Source of the DNA: Alphaproteobacteria bacterium
Lineage (GTDB): Bacteria; Pseudomonadota; Alphaproteobacteria; Micropepsales; Micropepsaceae
Length of the DNA stretch: 64,000 nt
Assembly: GCA_003158585.1 (NCBI GenBank)
Contig: PMKE01000071.1
Location: 81,191-145,190, forward strand
Direction: 5' to 3'
Shown: piece by piece, positions 24,490 to 31,847 of the stretch
How positions within the stretch are numbered: position 1 is the stretch's first letter
Layout of the letters: the number at the start of each line of letters is the position of its first letter
Position numbers and translations under genes: made by a program
The notes under the pieces: model-generated
The model's input: the letters and a program-made list of their open reading frames with translations, nothing else
What the model was told of the DNA's origin: nothing
Databases searched by the model: none

Positions 24490-26244
24490 TCAGCGCTTCG
24501 CGAACGCTGCCAGTTGTTCCGCGACCTTCGGTATCAGCGCGTTCCAGTCGCCGAATTTCTCCGGCATGAAAACGTGGCTCTTGCGATACCAGGGAAATTC
24601 GTCGGTGCCGAGCTGCGGCCAGGTGCGCCCGGCGGTCAGGAACCAGACTTCTGTTCCCACGCTGGCGGCAACCGCCGCGGCGGCGGTGGGCGCGGACACC
24701 ACAAGATCGAGCGCGGCCGACAAGGCCGCGGCCCCGTCGATGTCGTTCTTGAGGTCGAGGCCGTCTATGGTCTCGATCTCGATGCCGTGAAGCGCGCGGG
24801 CGCGGGCCAGCTCTTCGGCACAGTCACCGTATTGCAGGTTGATGAAGCGCACGCCGGGCGTCTTCAGCACCGGCCCCCAGGCGTCCAGCGCGCTGTAGTA
24901 TTTCGCCCGCTTGGCATCGAGCATCATCGAACGCCAGCAGACGCCGACCAGCGGCCCTGGACCGCCGGCTTTGAGAATCCGGCGGTACTCCTCGGTACGC
25001 GCGGGATCGGGGGTGAGGAACGCCTGGTGGGGGAAGTCCTCGAGCCGCTTGCGCAGCAGCCTGAGTGGCGAGCCCATCAGGGTGTAATAGTCCGGTTCGC
25101 CCTGCTCGACGGCGAAGGGCACGAAGCGCAGGGGCTTGTTGCCGTCCTTGTCGACCAGGGTGCGGTCGAGATAGGTGCCGATCTCGGCTTGCGGGAACGA
25201 TCTTTTGAAAAGGGGAATGAGCCTTTCGTCGACCGCGATCTGCAGCTTGCCCTGCGGCCCCACGGCGCGCTGGAGATCGGGCAGGATGCCCGCGAACATG
25301 AACTCGTCGCCCAGTCCCTGCTCGCCGACCACCAGAAGCCGCTTGCCTTCGAGCGGCTCGCCGTTCCAGCGGGGCGCCTTCAGCATGTGGTGGACATAGG
25401 CCCGGAAACGGTCGTTGGCGCGGATTTCGTATTCGGCGAAGCCTTCTTCCAGCCGTCCCATGCCGATCAGGCAGATGCTGCGCGAATGAGTGGCTTCGAT
25501 GCGCTCCGTCGGATCGACCACGCGGGCCAGCGCCTTGTCGTAGACCTCGAGCGCTTCGGCGAGCATTCCCAGATGGGAAAAGGCGTAGCCGAGATTGTGG
25601 TAGAGGCGCGCGAAATTCGAATCGAGCCGGATCGCCTCGTTGTAGAACACGAGACTCTCCTCGACGCGGCCGTCCTCGGCCAGCACCGTGGCGAGCGAAT
25701 TCCACAGGATGGGCTCGTTCGGCATGCGGTAGATGGCGCCGCGCAGCAATTCGACGGCCGTCTCGGGATCGCCCATGTCGCCCATGATGCTGCCCAGATT
25801 GTTGTAGCCGAGCGGGGAATCCGGGCGCGCCGCGATGTAATGCTTGAACAGCCTCGCCGCGCCCTCGTGCATTTTGAGGTTCCAGGCGGTCAGGCCGAGA
25901 TTGATGAGTAGCTCGGGGTCGTCCGGATCGAGGGCGTAGGCGCGCTCATAGGTTACCAGCGCTTTATGAACATGGCCCATTCGTTCCAGAAACATTGCCA
26001 GAACATGAAACGCTTTGCCGTTGGTCTCGTCGATCTCACTGGCGTGCAGCGCCAGCTTGCCGGCGCGCAAGATATCGCCGCGCCTCCAGGCTTTCACGGC
26101 ACGGCGGACGAAGCCGTTCGACCTTTTCCGAGCCTGTTCGGCACCGAGTTCTTCTTGCAGCGCCTCGAGTTTGGCGAGCGCTTCCAGCTTGGCGTCCATC
26201 CCGGAAAGGGAGTCCATGCTGGGTGCAACGGCTGCCTGGGCCAT
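24490..26244 (-). CDS. FlmG/FlbA-like TPR protein with C-terminal glycosyltransferase domain
   Basis: The 584-aa protein has an N-terminal coiled/charged part, then TPR units from about residue 75 to 250 (for example ALVTYERAYALDPDDPELLINLGLTAWNL, LLRGAIYRMPNEPILWNSLATVL, VYDKALARV). The C-terminal half (GKRLLVVGEQGLGDEFMFA, FINLQYGDCAEELARA, LVVSAPTAAAAVAASVGTEVW) resembles the glycosyltransferase domains of Caulobacter FlmG/FlbA, where TPRs bind flagellin and the domain transfers nonulosonate sugar. Its position beside flbT-flaF-flagellin supports that role. It is divergent from flbT. A paralogue lies at 42530. Confidence 0.82.
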   Translation of the reverse strand: MAQAAVAPSMDSLSGMDAKLEALAKLEALQEELGAEQARKRSNGFVRRAVKAWRRGDILRAGKLALHASEIDETNGKAFHVLAMFLERMGHVHKALVTYERAYALDPDDPELLINLGLTAWNLKMHEGAARLFKHYIAARPDSPLGYNNLGSIMGDMGDPETAVELLRGAIYRMPNEPILWNSLATVLAEDGRVEESLVFYNEAIRLDSNFARLYHNLGYAFSHLGMLAEALEVYDKALARVVDPTERIEATHSRSICLIGMGRLEEGFAEYEIRANDRFRAYVHHMLKAPRWNGEPLEGKRLLVVGEQGLGDEFMFAGILPDLQRAVGPQGKLQIAVDERLIPLFKRSFPQAEIGTYLDRTLVDKDGNKPLRFVPFAVEQGEPDYYTLMGSPLRLLRKRLEDFPHQAFLTPDPARTEEYRRILKAGGPGPLVGVCWRSMMLDAKRAKYYSALDAWGPVLKTPGVRFINLQYGDCAEELARARALHGIEIETIDGLDLKNDIDGAAALSAALDLVVSAPTAAAAVAASVGTEVWFLTAGRTWPQLGTDEFPWYRKSHVFMPEKFGDWNALIPKVAEQLAAFAKR

Positions 26245-26332
26245 TCGCCCGTCCCCTCAAAAATTCCCGTCGAATATGGGCATCTTTACTTAATCGCCGG
26301 TGAACGGCTTCGATTTCATTGCAAGCACTTTT

Positions 26333-26340
26333 TTAACCAT
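26333..26340 (+). promoter_or_regulatory. CtrA half-site-like TTAACCAT upstream of flbT
   Basis: TTAACCAT lies 39 bp before the flbT ATG, in the 134-bp divergent spacer shared with the FlmG-like gene. It matches the reported CtrA half-site motif exactly, but an 8-mer alone is weak evidence. Confidence 0.4.
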
Positions 26341-26378
26341 GCCGCGTTTAGGCTTTCCGCTCCGATGGGAGAAGACCG

Positions 26379-26804
26379 ATGCCCCTGAAACTATCGCTGA
26401 AACCCGGCGAGAAACTCGTGATCAACGGCGCCGTCGTGACCAACGGCGATAAGCGGGCCGGCCTGATCATCCAGAACAAGGCGTGCCTGTTGCGCGAGAA
26501 GGACATCATGCAGCCGGAAGAAGCTGCCACGCCCGCCCGGCGGATCTATCTGCCCATCATGATGATGTATCTCGATCGGGAAGGCAGCGAGCAATACTAC
26601 AACGATTTTGCGCTGCGCATGACCGAGTTCATGGGTGCGATATGCAACCATGAAGCCTTGGCGACCTGCATCGACATCAGCCGCGAAGTGATGGGCGGCT
26701 CCCACTACAAGGCACTGGTGCTGTGCCGGAAGTTGTTTGAATTCGAACGGGAACGGTTGAACTATGACCATCAAGGCCTACCAGAACACACAGCTCATTG
26801 CTGA
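26379..26804 (+). CDS. flbT: Flagellar biosynthesis regulator FlbT
   Basis: FlbT controls flagellin translation by binding flagellin mRNA 5' regions in alphaproteobacteria. The 141-aa product starts MPLKLSLKPGEKLVINGAVV and continues with LREKDIMQPEEAATPARRIY and EFMGAICNHEALATCIDISREV, segments I recognise as FlbT. The gene overlaps flaF by 41 bp in another frame, which makes the downstream start translation-coupled. Confidence 0.93.
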   Translation: MPLKLSLKPGEKLVINGAVVTNGDKRAGLIIQNKACLLREKDIMQPEEAATPARRIYLPIMMMYLDREGSEQYYNDFALRMTEFMGAICNHEALATCIDISREVMGGSHYKALVLCRKLFEFERERLNYDHQGLPEHTAHC

Positions 26805-27114
26805 AGACCCGCGCCAGACGGAATACCGCCTCTTCGGCCAGGTCACCGGAGCGCTGATCACGGCGCAACGATCCGGCACGACGGGCGGCCCGCTCGCCGA
26901 AGCCGTCGACTGGAACCGCAAGCTGTGGCGCACCCTGGCGGCTGATTGTCTCGACGACCGCAACCAACTGCCGCAGGGATTACGCGCCAACATCGTGTCG
27001 CTGTCGCTGTGGGTGACGAAATATTCGAAGGAAGTGACGCGCAAGGGCGCCTCGCTAGATCCCTTGATCGACGTCAACCGCACGATCATGCAGGGCCTCG
27101 AAGGCGCCGCCTGA
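26764..27114 (+). CDS. flaF: Flagellar biosynthesis regulator FlaF
   Basis: FlaF works with FlbT to balance flagellin synthesis and secretion. The 116-aa product reads AYQNTQLIAEDPRQTEYRLF, AVDWNRKLWRTLAADC and LPQGLRANIVSLSLWVTKYS, the FlaF signature. Start ATG 26764 lies inside flbT. A strong terminator follows at 27142-27171. Confidence 0.93.
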   Translation: MTIKAYQNTQLIAEDPRQTEYRLFGQVTGALITAQRSGTTGGPLAEAVDWNRKLWRTLAADCLDDRNQLPQGLRANIVSLSLWVTKYSKEVTRKGASLDPLIDVNRTIMQGLEGAA

Positions 27115-27141
27115 ACCGTTCTTATCGTGTCGTGAAGCCGG

Positions 27142-27171
27142 GGCCGGCTGCAAAGCCGGCCTCTCTTTTTT
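27142..27171 (+). terminator. Rho-independent terminator after flaF
   Basis: GGCCGGC, a 6-nt loop, GCCGGCC, then TCTCTTTTTT. Perfect 7-bp GC stem and a T-run end the flbT-flaF unit and isolate the flagellin promoter. Confidence 0.88.
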
Positions 27172-27177
27172 GCCTAG

Positions 27178-27214
27178 CGGCAAAAACTGACCGATACGGC
27201 AGATCCTAGCTGCC
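27178..27214 (+). promoter_or_regulatory. ftr-like (FlbD enhancer-type) elements upstream of flagellin 1
   Basis: CGGCAAAAACTGACCG (27178-27193) and GGCAG-N7-CTGCC (27198-27214) resemble the CCGGCA...TGCCGG ftr sites at which FlbD activates sigma-54 flagellar promoters in Caulobacter. They lie about 45-80 bp upstream of the -24 element. Confidence 0.5.
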
Positions 27215-27258
27215 AGAATAATTTCATATAAAACAATAGGTTAACCAGTTTACCAAGC

Positions 27259-27273
27259 TGGCACGCAGGTTGC
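27259..27273 (+). promoter_or_regulatory. Sigma-54 (-24/-12) promoter of flagellin 1
   Basis: TGGCACGCAGGTTGC matches the sigma-54 consensus TGGCACG-N4-TTGC at every fixed position. The flagellin ATG is 67 bp downstream of it. Confidence 0.9.
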
Positions 27274-27339
27274 GATGCGCGGGCCGAGGCGTTGTGCCTC
27301 GCCTAATCGCCGTCAGCGAACGGAAGTGGAGAACACACT

Positions 27340-28164
27340 ATGCTGAGCGTCAACACGAACTCCAGCGCCATGGTCGCGCTGCAGTACCTCAACAAGACCC
27401 AGTCGGAACTGGCGACGGCACAGACCGCGATCAATACCGGCCTGAAGGTCGCGTCCGCCAAGGACGACGGTGCCACCTATGCCATAGCCCAGAACATGCG
27501 CGGCAATGTCGCCGGCTACACCGCCGTGTCCGACAGCCTCAATCGCGGCATGTCCGCTGTCGACGTCGCCATGTCGGCCGGGCAATCGATTTCCGACCTT
27601 CTGGTCTCGATGAAGCAGAAGGCGCTGTCGGCCTCCGATGCGGCGCTCGACACCGCCAGCCGCCAGGCGCTGAATCAGGACTTCACCGCCCTCAGGGACC
27701 AGATCACCACCATCGTCAACAACGCGGTGTTCAACGGCTTCAACCTGATCGACGGCTCGACCAGCATGATCACGGCACTGGCCTCCGCGGACGGCACGCG
27801 CCACATCTCTGTCGGCGCCCAGAATATGACTTTGTCCGGCTCGGTCGTTACGATCGCCAGCACAGGTTCGATTTCGACGCAGACGAAGGCGTCGACGATG
27901 ATCGCTATTGTCCAGACTTCGCTCGAAAACGTCGACTCGGCTTTGGCCAAGCTGTCTGCCGGGTCGAAGAAGTTCTCGATCCAGCTCGACTTCACCCAGA
28001 AACTCTCCGACACACTGACTACCGGCATCGGCAACATGGTGGATGCCGACATGGCCAAGGAAAGCGCGCTGCTCACCTCGCTGCAGACCAAGCAGCAATT
28101 GGGCATCCAGGCCTTGGCGATCGCCAACCAGGCACCTCAGTCGATCCTGTCTCTGTTCCAATAA
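27340..28164 (+). CDS. Flagellin 1
   Basis: The filament protein is 274 aa with both conserved ends. The N-terminal D0/D1 region reads LSVNTNSSAMVALQYLNKTQ and SAKDDGATYAIAQNMRGN. The C-terminal part has LTSLQTKQQLGIQALAIANQ and ends in ILSLFQ. The central domain (about residues 140-190) is short, with Ser/Thr-rich stretches (SGSVVTIASTGSISTQT) that are candidate O-glycosylation sites for the sugar made next door. It is about three-quarters identical to flagellin 2. A GGAG ribosome site precedes the ATG. Confidence 0.96.
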   Translation: MLSVNTNSSAMVALQYLNKTQSELATAQTAINTGLKVASAKDDGATYAIAQNMRGNVAGYTAVSDSLNRGMSAVDVAMSAGQSISDLLVSMKQKALSASDAALDTASRQALNQDFTALRDQITTIVNNAVFNGFNLIDGSTSMITALASADGTRHISVGAQNMTLSGSVVTIASTGSISTQTKASTMIAIVQTSLENVDSALAKLSAGSKKFSIQLDFTQKLSDTLTTGIGNMVDADMAKESALLTSLQTKQQLGIQALAIANQAPQSILSLFQ

Positions 28165-28186
28165 CAGAAGGGGAAACGGGGAGAGA

Positions 28187-28227
28187 AAGCGGCGCGGGTC
28201 CTCCCGCGCCGCTTTTGTTTTATTTTT
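28187..28227 (+). terminator. Rho-independent terminator after flagellin 1
   Basis: AAGCGGCGCGGG, loop TCCT, CCCGCGCCGCTT, then TTGTTTTATTTTT. A perfect 12-bp stem and U-rich tail. Confidence 0.92.
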
Positions 28228-28246
28228 CGGCAAACTCTACCCTTCA

Positions 28247-28287
28247 CCCGGCAGATTTTGCCCACCGCCCGGCAATTCGTGCCGGGC
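28247..28287 (+). promoter_or_regulatory. Two ftr-like sites upstream of flagellin 2
   Basis: CCCGGCAGATTTTGCCC (28247-28263) and the perfect dyad GCCCGGCA-N5-TGCCGGGC (28267-28287). Both resemble FlbD binding sites and lie about 85-125 bp upstream of the -24 element, the usual enhancer distance. Confidence 0.6.
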
Positions 28288-28372
28288 AAAAGCGGCCGCC
28301 GGGAAATTTCGTGCGAGGCAGGCTTCGCCGCGCCGCCAGCAAAGCAAAGTAAAGTGAATCCTAAATACCGCG

Positions 28373-28387
28373 CGGCATGCCGATTGC
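28373..28387 (+). promoter_or_regulatory. Sigma-54 (-24/-12) promoter of flagellin 2
   Basis: CGGCATGCCGATTGC keeps GG, 10 bp, GC and TTGC of the sigma-54 consensus. It is weaker than the flagellin 1 promoter at the -24 end. It is 72 bp before the ATG. Confidence 0.7.
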
Positions 28388-28459
28388 GATGGCGGGACAC
28401 GGGGCAAAAAGCCCCTTGAGCAAAATGCTCGGTGTAAACAGCCAGAACGGAGGCAACTA

Positions 28460-29284
28460 ATGCTTAGCGTCAACACAAACAGCGGCGCAATGACCGCGCT
28501 GCAGTACCTGAATCAGACCCAGTCTGCCTTGAACAAGACCCAGACTGCCATCAACACCGGTTACAAAGTGTCGTCCGCGAAGGACGACGGCGCCGTCTAC
28601 GCCATCGCGCAGAACATGCGCGGCAACGTGGCGGGCTATTCGGCGGTGACCGACAGCCTCAATCGCGGCATGTCCACGGTTGACACTGCCATGTCCGCCG
28701 GCCAGTCCATTTCCGACCTGCTCGTCCAGATGAAGCAAAAGGCCCTTTCGGCATCCGACGCTTCGCTCGACACGGCAAGCCGGCAGGCCATGAACCAGGA
28801 TTTCGTCGCTCTGCGCGACCAGATCACCACCATCGTCAACAATGCGGTATTCAACGGCTTCAACCTGGTCGACGGTTCGACGACCAAGATCACGGCGCTG
28901 GCTTCGGCCGACGGTTCGCGCCGCATCACGGTCAACGCCCAGAACATGAAGCTGTCCGGCACGATCGTCACGGTCAAGACGACCAACACCATTTCGACGG
29001 CTGCGAAGGCGTCGACGATGGTCAGCACCATCCAGTCGTCCTTGACGAACGTCAACTCGGCTCTGGCGAAACTCTCCGCCGGTTCCAAGAAGTACTCGAT
29101 CCAGCTCGACTTTGCCCAGAAGCTGTCCGACTCGCTGACAACCGGCATCGGAAACCTGGTCGACGCCGACATGGCGCAGCAAAGCGCGCTGCTTACGTCC
29201 TTGCAGACCAAGCAGCAGCTCGGCGTCCAGGCGTTGTCGATCGCCAACCAGGCTCCGTCGATCATCCTGTCTCTGTTCGGTTAA
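28460..29284 (+). CDS. Flagellin 2
   Basis: A second 274-aa flagellin with the same ends as flagellin 1 (LSVNTNSGAMTALQYLNQTQ; LTSLQTKQQLGVQALSIANQ; ILSLFG). The differences cluster in the central part (KLSGTIVTVKTTNTISTAAK), where Ser/Thr-rich surface loops would carry glycans. It has its own promoter, enhancers and terminator, so the two flagellins may be expressed at different times or levels. GGAGG lies before the ATG. Confidence 0.96.
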   Translation: MLSVNTNSGAMTALQYLNQTQSALNKTQTAINTGYKVSSAKDDGAVYAIAQNMRGNVAGYSAVTDSLNRGMSTVDTAMSAGQSISDLLVQMKQKALSASDASLDTASRQAMNQDFVALRDQITTIVNNAVFNGFNLVDGSTTKITALASADGSRRITVNAQNMKLSGTIVTVKTTNTISTAAKASTMVSTIQSSLTNVNSALAKLSAGSKKYSIQLDFAQKLSDSLTTGIGNLVDADMAQQSALLTSLQTKQQLGVQALSIANQAPSIILSLFG

Positions 29285-29295
29285 GCCTTGTCTTG

Positions 29296-29323
29296 AGCGG
29301 CGGACGCACCGGCGTCCGCCGCT
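29296..29323 (+). terminator. Hairpin terminator-like stem after flagellin 2
   Basis: AGCGGCGGACGC, loop ACCG, GCGTCCGCCGCT: a perfect 12-bp stem 12 bp after the stop. The T-tract is weak. Confidence 0.7.
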
Positions 29324-29385
29324 GCTTTCCGAAGTCGGGGGCAGATAACGCCTCCTTCCCCGGGGCGTGGGTTGGGGTAAGTGCG

Positions 29386-29421
29386 CGGACGGAGGCGAAA
29401 GCCTCCGTCCGTTGCAATTTT
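29386..29421 (+). terminator. Second GNRA-loop terminator between flagellin 2 and pseC
   Basis: CGGACGGAGGC, loop GAAA, GCCTCCGTCCG, then TTGCAATTTT. Perfect 11-bp stem with a GAAA tetraloop, just before repeat A4. Confidence 0.72.
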
Positions 29422-29425
29422 CAGA

Positions 29426-29469
29426 GCGCAATCCGGAAAAGTGTGAAGCGGTTTTCCGTTAGATTGCGC
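29426..29469. repeat. REP-like palindrome family A, copy 4
   Basis: GCGCAATCCGGAAAA and TTTTCCGTTAGATTGCGC around GTGTGAAGCGG, identical to copy 3. It lies 16 bp past the stop codon of pseC. The second hairpin is absent here. Confidence 0.9.
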
Positions 29470-29485
29470 GACAAAACAAAGCGTT

Positions 29486-30712
29486 TCAGAGCTTGAGGAT
29501 TCGCGCCAGCGTGCTCGTTACCCGTGCCACGTCGCTCACCGCTATGGACGAGAAGAACGGCAGGCTGAGAACGCGCGCGTAATAGCGGTCGGCGCCGGGA
29601 AGCTGCCGGCGGCCGTAGCGGGACGCGTAATAGTGCTGGCGGTGCAGCGGATAGTAATGCACCTGGCTGCCGATGCCTTCCGCCGCAAGGCGCGTCATCG
29701 CTTCGGCCCGCGTGATGCCGCAGGCTTCGAAATCGATCAGCACGGCGTAGAGATGCCAGGTCGGCCGGCATGTCATGGTCCGTCCGATAGGCCTCAAGCG
29801 CGGCGCATAGGGCGCCAGAAGGGAGTCGTAGGCAGCCGCCAGCGCGCGCCGGCGGGCGGCGAAACGCGGCAGTTTGCCAAGCTGCGTGAGGCCCAGGGCG
29901 CATTGGATGTCGGTGGCGCGCCAGTTGAATCCGGGCTCTACGAGTTCGTAGTACCAGGGATTGGCGCGGCCTTCGGCTTCGAAGCCGTCTTCAATACTGA
30001 CGAACTCCGACGGCTCGCGGGTCATGCCGTGATTGCGCTCGCGGCGGAGCGCGGCGGCGAGAGCGGGGTCGTTCGCCGTCACCGCGCCGCCTTCGCCCAT
30101 CGTCACGGTCTTCACCGGATGGAACGAAAACACGGTCAGGTCGCTGAAGGCGTTGTCGCCCACGACGTGCTCGCTGCCCGCCGCATCGTAGCGCGTGCCT
30201 ATGGCGTGGCAGGCATCGTCGAGGATCTTGAGGCCGTGCCTGCGGGCGATTTCGGCGATCTCTTCCGCTTCGCCGCATTGGCCGTTGAGATGCACGTTGA
30301 ACAGGGCGTGAGCGCGTCCGGTGCGGGCCAGCGCCTCTTCGAGGTCGCGAGGCCGCATCAGGCCGGTATCGGGGTCCACGTCGGCGAAGACGATCTCGGC
30401 ACCTGCCAGATGAGGCGCGCTCGCCGTGGCCAGGAAGGTGATGGACGGCACGATGACCTTGCTGCCGGTCCCGAGGCCCAAAGCGCGCGCCGCCATATAG
30501 AGCGCCGCGGTGCCGTTGGCGCAGACCACGGCATGTTCGGCATGCACGGTTCTCGCCAGCGCCTCTTCGAAGCGCGCGACCAGCGGGCCGGTGGTGAGGA
30601 AATCGCCACGCAGCGCCGCTGCGACAGCTTCGATATCGTCGTCCTCGACGACCTGCCTTCCGTAGGGCAGGAAATCGGGCTTCTGTTCGGCGCGGCGAAG
30701 CGGTTGGCTCAC
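29486..30712 (-). CDS. pseC: PseC-type UDP-4-keto-hexose aminotransferase (DegT/DnrJ/EryC1)
   Basis: PseC transfers an amino group from glutamate to C4 of the PseB product, giving UDP-4-amino-4,6-dideoxy-AltNAc in pseudaminic acid synthesis (Caulobacter FlmB). The 408-aa protein has FLPYGRQVVEDDDIEAVAAAL, a DACHAIGTRY motif and the PLP Lys in FSFHPVKTVTMGEGG. I place the start at GTG 30712, overlapping the pseB TGA by 4 bp (GTGA); the 640-aa ORF of the track runs on into pseB in another frame. It is the last gene of a long minus-strand operon. Confidence 0.93.
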   Translation of the reverse strand: MSQPLRRAEQKPDFLPYGRQVVEDDDIEAVAAALRGDFLTTGPLVARFEEALARTVHAEHAVVCANGTAALYMAARALGLGTGSKVIVPSITFLATASAPHLAGAEIVFADVDPDTGLMRPRDLEEALARTGRAHALFNVHLNGQCGEAEEIAEIARRHGLKILDDACHAIGTRYDAAGSEHVVGDNAFSDLTVFSFHPVKTVTMGEGGAVTANDPALAAALRRERNHGMTREPSEFVSIEDGFEAEGRANPWYYELVEPGFNWRATDIQCALGLTQLGKLPRFAARRRALAAAYDSLLAPYAPRLRPIGRTMTCRPTWHLYAVLIDFEACGITRAEAMTRLAAEGIGSQVHYYPLHRQHYYASRYGRRQLPGADRYYARVLSLPFFSSIAVSDVARVTSTLARILKL

Positions 30713-31803
30713 GCATAGGCCTCGTGCAGCAGCATCTGAAGCCCGCGCGCGTCGAGCTGCTCGGGATTGTTGTCGCTGGAGTAGGCGAAACCCTCTGCGA
30801 CGGGTTTGGCGCCGCGGTTGAGATAGGCTTCGCGCGCCGCCGCCGCGAAGCTGGCGAGAATCACGAAGCGGTCGGCGAGTTCGACGGTCCAGTGCGAATC
30901 GTCGGCGGGGATCATGGTCTCGTGCAGCTTCTCGCCGGGACGGATACCGATGATCTTCTGCGGCAGCTGCGGCCCCAGAAGGGTCGCCAGTCCCGTGATG
31001 GTGGTCGAGGGAATTTTCGGCACGAAGATTTCGCCGCCGCGCGACATTTCCATGCTCGACAGCACCAGGTTGACGCCCTGGGTGAGCGTGATCCAGAAGC
31101 GCGTCATGCGTGCGTCGGTGATCGGTAGTTCGCCCGCGCCGCTTTCCGCCAGCTTCTTGAAGAAGGGCACCACCGAGCCGCGCGAACCGAACACATTGCC
31201 GTAGCGCACTACCGCGAAGCGCGTTCCCTCGGCGCCCGCCAGATTGTTGGCGGCGACGAAGATCTTGTCGGAGGCGAGCTTGGAGGCGCCGTAGAGGTTG
31301 ACCGGGTTGGCCGCCTTGTCGGTGGACAGCGCGATCACCTTCTTCACGTTGCGCCTCAATGCGGCGTAGACGACGTTCTCCGCCCCGAACACGTTGGTGC
31401 GGATGCATTCGAAGGGATTGTATTCGGCGGTCGGCACCTGCTTGAGGGCGGCGGCGTGGATCACGTAGTCCACGTCGCGCATGGCCATATCCAAGCGGTC
31501 TCGGTCGCGCACGTCGCCGATGAAATAGCGCATGAAGGGATACTGCTCGGTGCCGAACACCTGTTGCATCTCGTACTGCTTCAGTTCGTCGCGCGAGAAG
31601 ATGATGAGGCGGCGCGGTCTGTACTGCTTGATCACCGTCTTGACGAAATGCTTTCCGAACGAGCCGGTGCCGCCGGTCACCAGGACGGCTTTGTCGTTGA
31701 GATCGAGCCAGGGCTGCGAGAAGTCGCGCAGCGTCGGCTGCGGCGCTTCCGTCTGTTCGATGTTGTCGCTTGCGAGATAGATTTTTTTGGCTCTCTGCGC
31801 CAT
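30709..31803 (-). CDS. pseB: PseB-type UDP-GlcNAc 4,6-dehydratase (5-inverting)
   Basis: PseB starts the pathway by converting UDP-GlcNAc to the 4-keto-6-deoxy-altro sugar (Caulobacter FlmA). The 364-aa extended SDR has VLVTGGTGSFGKHFVKTV, FSRDELKQYEMQQVF, VIHAAALKQVPTAEYNPFE and the catalytic YGASKLASDK, all typical of PseB rather than RmlB. The first ~30 residues are an extra N-terminal leader. It is coupled to pseC and lies 44 bp after the GH57-like gene on the same strand. Confidence 0.94.
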   Translation of the reverse strand: MAQRAKKIYLASDNIEQTEAPQPTLRDFSQPWLDLNDKAVLVTGGTGSFGKHFVKTVIKQYRPRRLIIFSRDELKQYEMQQVFGTEQYPFMRYFIGDVRDRDRLDMAMRDVDYVIHAAALKQVPTAEYNPFECIRTNVFGAENVVYAALRRNVKKVIALSTDKAANPVNLYGASKLASDKIFVAANNLAGAEGTRFAVVRYGNVFGSRGSVVPFFKKLAESGAGELPITDARMTRFWITLTQGVNLVLSSMEMSRGGEIFVPKIPSTTITGLATLLGPQLPQKIIGIRPGEKLHETMIPADDSHWTVELADRFVILASFAAAAREAYLNRGAKPVAEGFAYSSDNNPEQLDARGLQMLLHEAYA

Positions 31804-31847
31804 TGAAGCCCCGCGGAATATGTCTAATGGATCGTTGCAGAACGCGG

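Noticed and set aside
29486-31408. 640-aa ORF presented as one gene
   Set aside because: Only the part from GTG 30712 is PseC; the upstream part is an out-of-frame reading through pseB.
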